A stretch of 64,000 nucleotides of DNA from Castanea sativa (lineage: Eukaryota; Streptophyta; Magnoliopsida; Fagales; Fagaceae), in assembly GCF_040712315.1 (NCBI RefSeq), contig NC_134014.1:37623634-37687633 (forward strand), written 5' to 3'. Made by a program: the position numbers and the translations under genes. This document shows, piece after piece, positions 35,262-47,456 of this stretch. How positions within the stretch are numbered: the first letter of the stretch is position 1; every line of letters begins with the position of its first letter. A model generated the notes under the pieces. The model had not been told where the DNA came from, searched no databases, and worked only from the letters and a program-made list of their open reading frames with translations.

Positions 35262-35540
35262 GGATTCAGATCCTCTAGATTTCCTAGAGTACTCTACCAA
35301 ATAGATTTCTTTAAATACTAACCACTCTTTAATGATTTAATGGTCAAGATTCTGCTATGTCAGCATTCCACTAACAATATTCTTAATTATTTTGTTTGTA
35401 ACATTATTTTATTATTTTAAGAATATTGTTAGTAGAATGCTGACATGACAGAATCTTGACTATTAAATCATTAAAGAGTGGTTAGGATTTAAGGAAATCT
35501 ACTGGTAAAGTACCATAGGAAATCTAGAGGATCTGAATCC
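35262..35540. mobile_element. Near-perfect palindromic MITE
   Basis: GGATTCAGATCCTCTAGATT at the left is mirrored by AATCTAGAGGATCTGAATCC at the right. The arms of about 120 bp pair with few mismatches around a loop near 35395. No coding. Target duplication not evident. Confidence 0.85.
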
Positions 35541-35948
35541 TTCCCAAGAAAGTGGTATCAAAGCTTCTCTATTATAGTTTAGGATTCAATAAAATGCATT
35601 TATTGTTTTATAAATGGAATATAAAAAACTATCAACAACATGCATTTATTGTTTTATCATTATTCCAATAAAATGTTTCTAAAAATAGCTCTTAAACCAA
35701 TGCTCTAAGGGCATTAATTAACATTTTTCTTATAACAAATTATAGGTAAATATTTATTATTGGTTTTAATTTGAGCTTTCTACTGAAATTACTTTTTTGC
35801 CCTACTAATTACAAACCATAACAATATGCCACTTAGGATTTTTTTGTAAAAATTGTGTGAGCATAGCATTTTTCTGTAATGAAACGCACGCATTAAGATA
35901 TGTGATTTTGATTCCTCTGTTTACATTTTGTCTAAGATGATTTTATTA
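35541..35948. other. AT-rich spacer
   Basis: A short repeated phrase ATGCATTTATTGTTTTAT occurs near 35594 and 35641. No gene or element end recognised. Confidence 0.55.
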
Positions 35949-36150
35949 TGAGTAATGCTACAACACAAATTATTTTATAACATTTTTATAAATTATTGAT
36001 GTGACAAATTATTACTAGTTATAATCTAAATTTGGGCTCACTATTAACATCACATTTTTATTTACCAATAATTATTTGAAAAATACTAAAACCACATCAC
36101 TAGTTTGTAAAATTGTTATAAAATAGTTTATGTCTGTAGAATTACTCATT
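35949..36150. mobile_element. MITE with TGAGTAATGCTACA ends, unit 1
   Basis: Left TGAGTAATGCTACA and right TGTAGAATTACTCA are inverted repeats; the sequence is AT-rich and self-complementary. No coding. Confidence 0.65.
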
Positions 36151-36157
36151 TTATTAT

Positions 36158-36345
36158 ATGAGTAATGCTAAAGATATAAACTTTTATAAAAAAAATTTAC
36201 AAATTGTTGATGTGGTAAGTTGTTATTAGTAAATAAAAAAGTGATATTAATAGTGTACCTAGATGAAAACTAATAAGAAGTTGACTACATCAACAATTTG
36301 TAAAAATGTTGTGAAATAGTTTGTAGCTGTAACATTATTCTTGTT
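36158..36345. mobile_element. Related MITE, unit 2
   Basis: Same family as its left neighbour: TGAGTAATGCTAAAGATATA on the left and AGTTTGTAGCTGTAACATTA on the right, with shared interior phrases (ACAAATTGTTGATGTGG). Confidence 0.6.
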
Positions 36346-36654
36346 ATATTAGGATAATTTTTCTGAGATAAAATTTTACAAATAGTCATATAAAAAAATT
36401 AGTACACCATATATAGGTACTTGATACATGGAAGTAAATCATATACTCTATTAACACATGATAATTAATTAATATAATGGCATAAATGCAGAATTTTGAC
36501 TAGGATGAAGGTTAAATGAAAATAATTCTTTTTTATTTTGTTAAAATTTCTTGTGCATCACATGAATTACCGACTAGTGTATTAAAAAACATACATATTC
36601 TGTTAATCTTTCCTAAGCATCACACCAAGATAATTCTCTTTTATTCTCTCTTTC

Positions 36655-36833
36655 ATACACTTAGGCAAGCAATGCTTTGGTTCATGCTTTAGCCAAGAGA
36701 GCAAAAATTTCTTTCCCTTTGTTGATCTAGATAGAGTTTGTCCTCCTAATTTTTTTAAAAATTTTTATCTTTCTAATTTTCGAGTCAATGAATAATAGGC
36801 TGTGATGGTCTTTTTCTTAAAAAAAAAAAACAA
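36655..36833 (+). pseudogene. LINE 3' end relic with poly(A)
   Basis: Reads ASNALVHALAKRAKISFPLL, like the last part of the LINE RNase H domain (N-x-x-A-H-x-L-A-R), then frame decay and an AAAAAAAAAAA tail at 36820-36830. A dead 5'-truncated non-LTR retrotransposon, plus strand. Confidence 0.6.
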
Positions 36834-36929
36834 TCATCATATACAAATATACTATTTAATAAAAATTGAACTTAGAAGTCGTGGTTGCACTAAATGGCTT
36901 TACCAAATTACAACAATATTTAAAATAAA

Positions 36930-37280
36930 AAAGTTTTTAGATAGATACAAAAACTTATTTGTTCTTATCAATTTCTTTGGATTAAATAATAATAAGAGTT
37001 TTAACAAAACATTTGTATCTAAGTTTCAGTTGATATTCTTATAAATTTCTTTAGATAAAGTAACAATAAGTGTTTTAATCAAACATGCAACATGCATTTT
37101 AGATAAAATAACAATAAGTGTTGGGTTTAGAAGTCATGGTTGCGCTAAGTAGTTTTGCCAAATTAGAGCAATGTTTTGAATAAAGACAATTTTTTTTTTA
37201 TAGAGACAATGACTTATTTGTTTTTATAAATTTCTTTAGATAAAATAATAATAAGTATTTTAACAAAATATGTAACATGC
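36930..37280. repeat. Imperfect direct repeats
   Basis: The phrase with CTTATTTG, then CTTTAGATAAA and ATAATAAGT...TTAACAAAA occurs near 36950, 37045 and 37205, and again near 41710 to the right of the solo LTR. It is a diverged tandem repeat of about 100-150 bp split by the LTR insertion. Confidence 0.55.
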
Positions 37281-40200
37281 TGTAGACACCTCATTTTGTA
37301 CCTTGTTAATAAATTTTGGTTCTCGGCCCCAATAATGAGCTTGACATATGTCAATCAAGGGTAATTAAAGAGTTTACAATAGTTTGGAAGTAATCACACA
37401 CTTAAAAGTGCTCAAATCGCTTTGAAATTGATATTGAAAAATAATTTTTGCTCATTGTTTTGACCATAAATTTTTATCCACAATGAATATTTGAGTGAGT
37501 TTTTTTTCATTGGAAAGTAGACTTCCTGAGCTTTAATTTGAACATAAATTTTGCCTAATGTGGACTTAGATTGAATAAGTTATGACCATTTAAAATTGGG
37601 CCAACTAAGCAGTTGAAATTAGGGTTTTTGGGGAACATGCATATGCAGGTTGATTTTTTGGGTTTTAAAACTTCATTTTAAAGGCCCAAAACATCTTCTT
37701 TTTTTTTTTTTTTTTTAAATGTGAGCTGGCCCCTCTACCCTTGGGAAAGTCCAAAGACCATTAAAAAGCCTTGAAAATCCTAATTTTAACTTATAAATAC
37801 TCATCTTATGTCTCCAATCAAAACCATAGCTAGATAGTTATTTTTTGCCTCTATCATCTCTAGAACCCAAGTTTTCTTTTCTAAAACTCCCACATAGCAC
37901 CATAGCACGTTTTTTAAACATTCAGAACCTCTTTAGTTGGTTTTAAAGCATAAACTAATATTCTAATTTGATTTATCAAAAACCTTTTTCAATTAAAATT
38001 TGTCCTTGAGTTGTGATTCCTAAAAGCTATTGTATTCTTTGATTATCTTTGTCCTCTCAATCTGATTGTAGGCATTAAGGTGTTGGTTAAACAAACTCTA
38101 AACTCATAATCTTTAGCAAGGTGAGCGTTTTCCCATGAATTCTCTCTTTGTTTAATAGGATTCACATAAGTTTCTTAATATAGTTTTTATAATTGTTTTA
38201 TTTAATTTGTTTGTTTTATTTAATTCTTTCAATATGTGTTAATATGATTTTTAGGCTGTTTATAATCTATTTAGGTTGCTTGTTTTATTATTTTAGTTTC
38301 ATGTAATGTTTAACATGTTTATTTATTTTATGTAGTTTGTTATACTTGTTAGATTTGTTTTATGTTTATTTGTTTATGTTGATGCTTTTGTGTTTTTTTT
38401 TTTCTTTATGCTAGTTTAGTGTTTAGTGTTTAGGGTTCTAACATGCTTGTTTGATTTCTGTTTTAATATCTTTGAATGATTAAATAAATAAAAATGTGAT
38501 TTTTTGAATTTGTGTTAAAGAATGCCTATGCATCATTGAGTATGTGTGCGCATGGTTTCGACCATGCGTACAAATAGTTGAATATGCGAACGCACCCTAA
38601 ACTTAGATTTGACAAAAATCTTATTTTTATTATTTTAATCATTTTCACATGTTATTTAATTATGTTTAATTTCTATGTTAATATCTCTGAATGACTAAAT
38701 AAATAAAAATGTGATTTTTTGAATTTGTGCTAAAGGATGCGTCTGCATCATTGAGTATGCGTGTGCATGGTTTCGACCATGTGTACTGCAAACTCATATT
38801 TGACAAAAATGTTGTTTTTATTATTTTAATAATTTTTCACATGTTACTTGATTCTGTTTGACTTTGTTTTAGGTTAATTAATTATATTTAATTATTTTCT
38901 ATGTTTGTTTGAGTCTTTTTGCCATGTTTGGTTTATTTGAGATTTTTTTTTTCATTTTGTGTTTATTTAATTGTTATCTTTTCCTTCTTTAATACATTTG
39001 TTTGATTCTGTTTTATTTGTTTCCTTTTATATTGTGATGTGATTTTTAACATATTGTGTGCTTTATTTTATTTAAGTGCATGATGTATGTTTAGGTTAAG
39101 GATTAGGGCTTTTTAATAACTTCTTTATTTAAATATGGTTTAGTAACACATAATGGAGGCCAGTCCACAAGCCAGACAGTCTTGGGTGCCTAATACCCTC
39201 CCATGTTGTACCCAAACTCTGAACCCATAATCTGGAATGTAGACCTGCATGTAAGTGATTGGCCCAAAATGCTCAATATGGTTCTTAGACCTAATTTAGG
39301 TGACAACTCTATTTTTCACCCTTCACCATGGTCCACTCCAAATGTTGAGGCGTACTCCCTTGTAAGAATGACAATTGGTCGGGTTTGGGGTGAGTTTCTT
39401 TAAACCAGAACCTGACCTTCCACCCGCCTCATTTACTAAATGGGTTTCTTTTACCCCTAAACTTGCCCCGTCGAGCCCCGCCCTCTCATGACACTTCAGG
39501 GCCCAATCCGTGGCCCAATCTAAAAAAAAATTTATGTTTTGCCTGAATTTTTAACCCATATATCATGGCCCAAATCAAACATAACTAAGAAAAAAATAAA
39601 GTATAAAATTTGGATTCCTGGTCCTAATGGGCCTAATTCTAAAATCCATTGTTTTTCAATCATAATTTAATCATTTATAGCTAAAATACCTTGTCAAACA
39701 TGAAAAAAAAAAGCTACAAAATAAATCCCAAGTCCAAATCTAGGACCTTTTGCAAAAGTTCAAAAAGTTACAAAATAAATCTAACAAGTTTGGGATCATT
39801 ACAAACCATTTGGTCCATTCCAACAAGTTAAATAGTCAAATTTTTAAAAAGATAAGTTCTTATATATGAAAAAAAGCTGCTAAGTTAAACACCAACATCA
39901 TCAAAAAAAAAAAAAAAAGCTAGAACACAACCTCCATCCTATTCATTAGGATCCACATAACCAAGAATTGTTTGAATTGTATAATCTCCTAGCATAGTTG
40001 AAGAACTTACAACAAAAATGAATTAAAAAATGGAATAAACTTCATCAAATTATAACTAGCAAATATAGAAATACAATTTTAATTTCATTTTATAAATACA
40101 ACTACTAACCTTTAATTTCACTCCATAACCAATTTTGAGCACACATCAATGCCTTAGTATAAAACAATAACATTAGGACTCTTACGTTGACTAGTATAAT

Positions 40201-41687
40201 AGTATTCAACTCCATCCATTCTTTGAGTACAACGGCAAATATTTTTATAGTATTCAACATTAACATTAGGACTCTTACGTTGACTAGTGAACTAAAAATC
40301 AAAGAAAAGATAATCTTTAACTTAAATAAAATAAAACTCAAGATACTTAGGATTTCCTAATAAATTCTAGACTTAGCTAAACTAACAAATACCCTTGATT
40401 TGCAGGGATTGTCAAAATTACAATTTTTCTCCCAAATGTAAAACTAAATAGATGAGTTTGTAAATTAATCTTTCATGGCTGCACATATACACAGTTCTCA
40501 TCTATACACAATTGACACAATCTTTCATGGTTGCATATATACACAGTTCTCATCAAATTTATGAAACAAATAGCAATCAACTGGTGAGCAATCAACACAT
40601 AACAATCAATTTATGAAACAATCAACAAAGACCTGTAAGCAATCAACACAATCGCTAATCAAGCACATATTTGTGAAACAATCAACATATAGCAACCCTG
40701 TGAGCACAGATACAAGGGAACAAAGACCTGTTCTGTGGAAAACAAAATCTAGCACCAACAAAATCGCTAATCAAGCACAGAATCGAAGTTAACCAACAAA
40801 ATTGCTACAAACAAAAAACAAATCGAAGTCAAGCAAACATAATAACTACTAACAATATCAAAGTTGACCAACAAAATTGAAGTTAACAAAAAAAAAAAAG
40901 ACCACACCAAATTGCTAATCAAGCACAAGGTTATCGGAATGAACGGCGAGTGAGAGTGATGGTGGGTTGGACCGGTCGGTGAGAGCTTGCCGGCACTGAG
41001 TTGGGGAGGGCTTGATAGAGGTGGAGGCCAGAGGGAGGGCTTGAGAGTGAGAGTGGGTGCTTGGGTGAGTCGGTCACTGAGGGAATGAGAGTGAGAGTGA
41101 GAGTGACTGAGGGTGAGAGTGAGGGGGATTTTTTTTTCAAAATAACACTAATTTTAAAACAATTTTGTTAGTTAGCATCGTTTCTAAACTATTTAGCAAA
41201 TTAACATCTCGAGGCAAAGAGACTCGAGATCTATAGCAAATCGAGTATCACATACTCAATTTCAATGAAAATTCACCTAGAACTCGAGTTTTAAACACTT
41301 GAATTCCACAAAAGAAAACCAAAAGCCTCAGTATCTTCTTCTTCCTCTTCTCCCTTTGAAAAAAATCCACGACAACCCTTCTCCCCTCTGGAAAAAAAAA
41401 AAAAAAAATCCATGACAACCAAAGAAACAACAAAAACACAAACACAAACAAGATATCAAAGCAAAAACCACACGAAGTAAGAGATCAACCACGAACCCAA
41501 TGGCAAACCCATGAACCAGCGAACCTAGCAGCGAACCCAAGCAACAAAACCCATGAACTCAGGCAGTGAACCCACGACCCGACGGCGAAACCCACAAACT
41601 CAAGTAAAATTCAACCCATTAGGATCGGGTCAAGTCGGGTATCGTGGGTTGGGGGATTTTTGCTAGCCCTACTCCCTAGCGCCCACA
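37281..41687 (+). mobile_element. Tat/Ogre-like solo LTR (about 2.1 kb) interrupted by a hAT-like element
   Basis: Begins TGTAGACACCTCATTTTGTACC and ends GCGCCCACA after skipping the inserted 39363-41671. Flanks CATGC (37276-37280) and TATGC (41688-41692) match 4 of 5. The late part carries AGACAGTCTTGGGTGCCTAA, like the U5 text of Ogre/Tat LTRs. No internal domain on either side, hence a solo LTR. Lineage by resemblance only. Confidence 0.6.
39363..41671. mobile_element. Non-autonomous hAT-like element, 2.3 kb
   Basis: Ends TAAGAATGACAATTGG and, in reverse complement, TAGGGCTAGCAAAAAT, with 8-bp flanks CTCCCTTG (39355-39362) and CTCCCTAG (41672-41679) differing at one base. The interior has no transposase; small ORFs near 40.1 and 41.0 kb show no family features. 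Nested in a solo LTR. Confidence 0.72.
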
Positions 41688-41849
41688 TATGCATCTAAGT
41701 TTCAGTTGATAGAGACAACAACTTATTTGTTCTTATCAATTTTTTAGATAGAGTAATAATAAGTGTTCTAACAAAATATGCAACATGCATCTAAGTTTCA
41801 GAAATTTAAATCTTACATCAACTATAAATCTATTATCAATGCTTCAAAA

Positions 41850-41851
<2 letters not shown>

Positions 41852-41913
<62 letters not shown>
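41852..41913. repeat. (TA)n microsatellite
   Basis: About 62 bp of TA dinucleotides. A (TC)n run follows at 42077-42103. Confidence 0.96.
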
Positions 41914-41917
<4 letters not shown>

Positions 41918-42072
41918 CTAATTAATAGTCTTTCCATAAAATCTCTCTTGCACCCCACATTTTTATTTATTTATTTTTGTTTATTATTTGTTTCGAGTTG
42001 CAACTTACGCATATGTATTTGTATTGGAAGGATATATATGCGGTATAGATTAAGAGTTGATAAATTTATATT

Positions 42073-42103
<31 letters not shown>

Positions 42104-43889
42104 GGAACAATTTTTCCTAATAAAAAACTACTCTCATTAATTATTAAATTATTTTTTATTTAATTGTTAAGATATATTTCCTCAAACTAAGGGATGAAAT
42201 TAACAATAATATACATAAAATTTATCATTTAAATTTTAACAAAATTAAATTATATTCAAACTAAAAGTCTATTATAAAATTTTTTCAACTTCCTTTCCTA
42301 GAAAAAAAAAATCTAAATTGAAATCTGGAATCCCACATAACACCCCACGCTTTTCCCCCTTTAACATGCATCTTAAGTTCTATTAATTATTTTTTTAAAA
42401 TTATTAATTGTTAGGATATATTTCCTCAAATCAAGGGACACGATTTAATTATATTTTAGTTTAGCTAAAAATTTATCATCTAAGTTTCGGAAATTCAAAT
42501 ACTACTCCAACTAAAAATCTATTATCAAAATCTCAAAACTTATATATATTCATCAATGGTTTTCCATAGAATCCTTCTTGTTCTCCACGTTTTTGTTTAT
42601 TCTTTGTGTTTTCAAGTTGCAACTTACGCATATGTTTGAAAGAAATGCTCATACACCCCTTAAACTTTCAACTACTGGACAAGACACCTCTTGAACTTTT
42701 TTATTGGCCAATTTACTTTTTAAACTCTACACTATTGCCAAATCAATACCCTTATTAGTTTGGTGTTAAAAAATTGACAGTTAACTCACTTGTGAGACAC
42801 GTGAGATTTAAAAATTAGCAAACTCAAATTTTATTAGTATCAAACCGATGGAAAGAAGAGAATGCTAGGATTGAGCACCGGAGAGAGAAGAGAGACAGTA
42901 GAACCAGAGCCATCGTGATAGGTAGCCCAGTCATCTTGACACCAATGTTTTGACATCGGCTTGTTTCTTTCTTTCCTTCTTTTGTTGGTATTGTTATTTA
43001 AATCCAAAAAGAACCCTCTGTTTTTTTGATCTCCATGTGTGAATTTCTATAGAAATTTCTTTGTTTGGTTTAGTTTTTTAGGGTTGGGTTTCTATGAGCT
43101 TGTTTGTTTCATAGAAGTTAATAGAATTTACAAAAAACAAACATTAAAATTTGGGGTTGAAATTATGGTGTATATATCAGATTTATGGATTAAATTCATT
43201 ATATTCTTTTGCAATTGATATTTAAGTGGTCAATGCTCTAGTGAATGTGTATTGCATTAATACTTTTGAATATGCTATACAACTTGTGAGAGACCGAACC
43301 TAAAGGGGATCCTCTCTCAAAAAGAGATAGGTACCGACAACTCTCTTTTGTGGTTTTGATTATTGTGGAGTCGCCACTTATTTTTTTATACATTACAAAA
43401 AAATATCAAAAAACTAAAAAAAAAAAATACAAAATACATGAATAACACCGAGTTTTTATTTATTTGAATATTTACAATTGATAGAAAGAAACTATACATG
43501 GCTTTGGTCCTAGTTACAATCTAAGTAAAGAATTACAAAACTCTTTGTCCTAGTTACAACCTACCAACAATAAAGACTACTCTATGGCTTAGGGGCTAGG
43601 TTATAGGATGGAAAGGTGTTAGACATCCATCCTACCCGGATAAAATCTAGTTTTCTAGACTCTAATGACCATTTAAGTACCCATAACCAATGATATGCAA
43701 CAAATTATGAAATGCAACATGCTATGTTAGTTTTTTCTAGATCTATGGTTAATTGTTATTTAAAGACCTCAGATCTATATACTTCTTTATGTAAAGAATA
43801 AAATTTGATGTTTAATGTGAAAAACAATGTTTTGAGTATAAAAATGTGCAAACTTGATGTTAATCATATATATATAAAAAAAAGAGTTT
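41914..43889. other. AT-rich region, no gene
   Basis: A phrase (TTGTTAAGATATATTTCCTCAA / TTGTTAGGATATATTTCCTCAA) is repeated near 42163 and 42408, so part is duplicated. 43290-43800 contains GGAGTCGCCACTTA and may be a fragment of an Ogre-type LTR on the other strand. No coding sequence recognised. Confidence 0.5.
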
Positions 43890-44560
43890 TATTGACAAAA
43901 TGGAGATTTGGATTCTAATGTGAAATTTTTTTTATTTTTTATGTATCCAGAGGATGAAGGAAGAGAGTGAATGATGGTTGTTGCGTGCGAAGAAAGAGAA
44001 ACAATTAAAAAATTAAGAAAAATTGATATTTTAATGAAATGTAGTGTAAAATGGACAATCTGATGTGTCAGTCCATGCAAAGTTGTTTAAAAATACATGG
44101 TTGCTACGATAACCATGTAAATTTATAGTGACACTATTTAATTTGCATTTAATTTTTTATTCTTTCTTTATGTATCTAGAGCATGAAGGAAGAGAGTGAA
44201 TTATGGTTATTATTTGTGAAAAAAGAGAAAAAACTAAAAAAAATAAAAAAAAATTGATATTTTAATAAAAGTGTAAAATAGATACTTTGATGTGTCAGTC
44301 CGTACAACGTTGTATAAAAATACATGGTTGCTACAATAACCGTGTAAATTTAACTGACACTATTCATTTTGCATTAAATTTTTTATTCTTTCTTTATGTA
44401 TCTAGAGGATGAGAGAAGAGAGTGAATGCTGATTGTTGTGTGTGAAAAAAAAAGAAACAGTTAAAAAAAATCAAGAAAAATTGAAAATTTAAGAAAATGT
44501 AGTGTAAAATAGATAATCAGATGTGCGATGTTTTGAAAAGTGAGTATGTAAAATAGAAAA
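43890..44560. repeat. ~227-bp tandem repeat beside the orphan exon 1 (about 3 units)
   Basis: The counterpart of 3640-4140. The phrase GTCCATGCAAAGTTG at 44071 recurs as GTCCGTACAACGTTG at 44298, with a partial first unit at 43920. It belongs to the former intron 1 of a CAD copy. The left end near 43890 marks the break of the duplicated block. Confidence 0.75.
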
Positions 44561-44725
44561 ATAGGTTTTTATACTAAAATCAACATAAAATTTTACATGA
44601 GCTGATGCAAATGCTCTTATAAGCATAACAAAATGATCTAATTTCTTAGGATAATCAAGATTTTAGATTAAAACGAAGAAAGAAAATTAAACAAGACTGG
44701 ATGAAGAGGGAGAGAGAGGGAGGAC

Positions 44726-44823
44726 CTTCTTGAGAAATTGAAGGGAGACAGGACCCTGGAGGTATCCCTGGCTGCCCAGCCAAAGGCTTTGTTGGGGTGC
44801 TCAACCTCTGGTGATTTCGCCAT
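44726..44823 (-). pseudogene. Orphan CAD exon 1
   Basis: A 98-nt exon with ATG at 44823-44821 and an intact GT donor, coding [20 protein letters not shown], then [13 protein letters not shown]. No exon 2 follows; the homologous intron ends at 43.89 kb. Its upstream sequence to 46.17 kb matches the copy 1 promoter closely (TTTCTTGCTGACTTTTCC, the ATATGGAAAAGGT region). A truncated CAD copy, still with promoter. Confidence 0.88.
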
Positions 44824-45354
44824 TGAATTTTCTCTAGAAAGCAGCAATGAAGAAACAATTGTAATGTTTTAGTAATGTAATGCCTATAGGCCAGTAAATG
44901 ACTAGTAAATAAAGTGTGTGTGATTATAGGTAGAAATGTATCTATATAAAGGGAATACATTTATAAAATTCAAACTTTCTTGCTGACTTTTCCACTCTTT
45001 CTGAACCAGTAGTTTGTTAAGGTTTCTTAGTTCTTACATGCTACACTTTCGGTCTTCTCATTCCACTTTCTTCTTTTAGACATTCCACAATTTTCTTGGT
45101 TCGCCTCCGTATATGGAAAAGGTAAAGGTCCATACGTTTCTTGTTGTGGTGCCAAAAAGTGCCTTTTTTTTTTTTCCCCTTTCCTATTTGAAGTTTTTGC
45201 TGTTTATGGATCAATTTATTATGGTGGATTCACTTTTTTTTTTTGTTGCTTACCCAAAAAATGTTCCGGCTTATGTTACCATAAACTCACCGAAATACTT
45301 GTGTTTGGCTTTCCTAAGTTAGTGGTTTTTTTTATTATAATTATTATTTTAATA

Positions 45355-45512
45355 TGAGTTCCAGTTAGTGGTAAAGTCTCTGATGATTGGATAAGAGATC
45401 TAGGAACAAGCTCTGCTTACACCAAAATTTAATTAGTATCTTGATTTAATGATAAAGAGATATCAGGAGTGAACGTTATATGTTAAAATTTTCTATAAAA
45501 AAATGATTATTT
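45355..45512 (+). mobile_element. tRNA-related SINE-like fragment
   Basis: GTTCCAGTTAGTGGTAAAGT, then GATAAGAGATCT and CTTACACC, resembles the widespread plant tRNA-derived repeat with A-box (GTTGGTAAAG) and B-box areas. Copy 1's flank keeps only the two outer pieces (near 4955-4990), so it suffered an internal deletion there. Class by resemblance. Confidence 0.45.
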
Positions 45513-45739
45513 TAATAATCAAACATTAATTTAAATTTACAAACATTTGTTTCATGATAAAACTCTTACCATTAGAACAAAAGACTTTTTTTTTTTTTTA
45601 TAAAAGATATTAATAATTGAACTAATTGGCTATGATCGTGTTTTGGTTTTGAAGAAATCAATTTAGGTATAGCACTATAGCTGATAACCCTACCCTTTTG
45701 AATAGGTATTACAATAGGCTCGAGATTGACTTATGGATT

Positions 45740-46070
45740 GCACTGTGCAATTCACCCAATCGCCTCACAATTTTTTTTTTAATACTTTTTTACCTTTACT
45801 TTTTTACTTTTACTCATTTTTTATAATTAATAGTTGAGATTTAAAGTTGATTTTTGCAACTTTAAATCTCAACCATCCATACCAATTACATCAGGTGCAA
45901 TACCCTAGGTATTGTACCTGATCTTAATCCGTGGCTTATGGGTTTCATGGTACGTAGACTCCTCTGGTTGATATGTTTAAGATCAACTTTGACTCTAGGG
46001 TATTGCATCTGATCTCAATCCTTGACTTATGGGTTTCATGGTAGACTCCTCTGGTTGATATGTTTAAGAT
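45740..46070. repeat. Local duplication and hairpin in the duplicated spacer
   Basis: The phrase GTAGACTCCTCTGGTTGATA occurs near 45955 and 46042, once in the copy 1 spacer. Between them and to the left lie a hairpin (GAGATTTAAAGTT / AACTTTAAATCTC near 45836-45872) and GGTGCAATACCCTAGG text, probably a small inserted MITE. Confidence 0.55.
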
Positions 46071-46150
46071 CAACTTTGACGGAGCCATTTTAAGGAAGAA
46101 GATTGAGCTGGTATTGGGGGTTATTGTTCGGGAATACTTGCAAATTTTTA
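46017..46150 (+). pseudogene. LINE RNase H relic, second copy
   Basis: Counterpart of 5680-5800, reading DMFKINFDGAILRKKIE, then a decayed frame. It continues without break through 46185/46186, the position of the Helitron in the other block. Confidence 0.6.
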
Positions 46151-47182
46151 AGTTATGAGTTGTGTGGCATCATTAATTAATATTATTTGATCTCAAATGT
46201 GTTGTTGATTATTATGCAATATTATTTACCTTAGTTGAAGGTTTTAGCACTAAACTCATCCGATTATGAAATATTGTAAGATTTTATTTGGTAGGTGACC
46301 TATTGACCCAATGGTAGTAGTACTTAATAAGACATTCCCAATCTAAAGAAGGGAGGAGATTGCAAGGGACAATAACTCACCAAATGTTTGAAATCCCAAA
46401 GAAAAAATAACTTCATTTCTCATTTATCACAAATACAACTTTTACATCCTCTTCTCTAAAAAAAACAAGCAACAACAACAGCAACAACAAATTTTACATC
46501 TTTGCCACACTATGAGAAAGACATGTTCAGAAAACCCAAAAAAACGAGGCTAAAAATACCAGAAGACAACTTAATCAACTAAAACTTATCCTCATCACAC
46601 TAGTGAGACATACTAAAAAGACAGCAAAAATCAAGAGCTTGATTTCAATGTGTTCCCAATATCAATGACAAATCGGTATCTAACATCTGCTTTCACAAGT
46701 CGTTCCATTGCAGTGTTCACATAATCAATTGGAATAACCTCAATGTCTGATGTAATGTTGTGTTTGGCAGAAAAATCAATCATTTCTTGTGTTTCCTTCA
46801 TGCCTCCAATGCCACTGCCGCCCACTAACTTCCTTCCTGTCATTCCATAACATTTATTAGTGAAAATGTACAGGCGACAATTAGGCTTGTACTACACAGG
46901 AGAATATAATAATAATACACCCACGGTCTTATATAATTACTAAGTCAAATTAACATAACAAGAAACTTTGGATCCCATTTTTCAAATCAAATATAACAAT
47001 TGTCAGATGTAACATGCTTACCCATGAGTAATGGAAAGACTGGTAGCTCAAGTGGCTTCTCTGGCGCACCAACCATAACGAGCTTTCCTTGTGTCTTCAA
47101 TAGACCAAATAGAGGTATGAGAGGGTGCTGAGCAGAAACTGTATCAATGATGCCATCCAATGTGCCCTGAGCAGCCTATATA

Positions 47183-47456
47183 GGGTCCATTTGGATAGAA
47201 CTTATTGCTGAAAATTGAAAACTGAAAACTGAAAACACTGTAGCAAAATAATTTTTAAATGTGTAAATAGTGATGCGAGACCTATTTTTAATAAAAAATT
47301 AATAAAAAGGTACATGAACAGTGCGCGCACAGTAGCGCACAGTGCGCGCACTACACATTTATCCCCTGCAGCTGCAGCAAAAAAAAAAAAAAAAAAAAAA
47401 AACCAAAACGTAAAACGCAAAACGTGGAAACGCAACAGCTGTATCCAAACCCTCTC
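47183..47456. mobile_element. MITE in intron 3 of copy 3
   Basis: GGGTCCATTTGGATA at the left and, in reverse complement, GAGGGTTTGGATAC at the right. The interior has GAAAACTGAAAACTGAAAAC, CAGTGCGCGCA repeats and an A tract. Copies 1, 2 and 4 lack it. Type resembles common hAT-like plant MITEs; target duplication unclear. Confidence 0.7.

Noticed and set aside
44655..44960. A full CAD gene at the orphan exon
   Set aside because: Only exon 1 is present; no exon 2-5 sequence lies between 34.5 and 44.7 kb.
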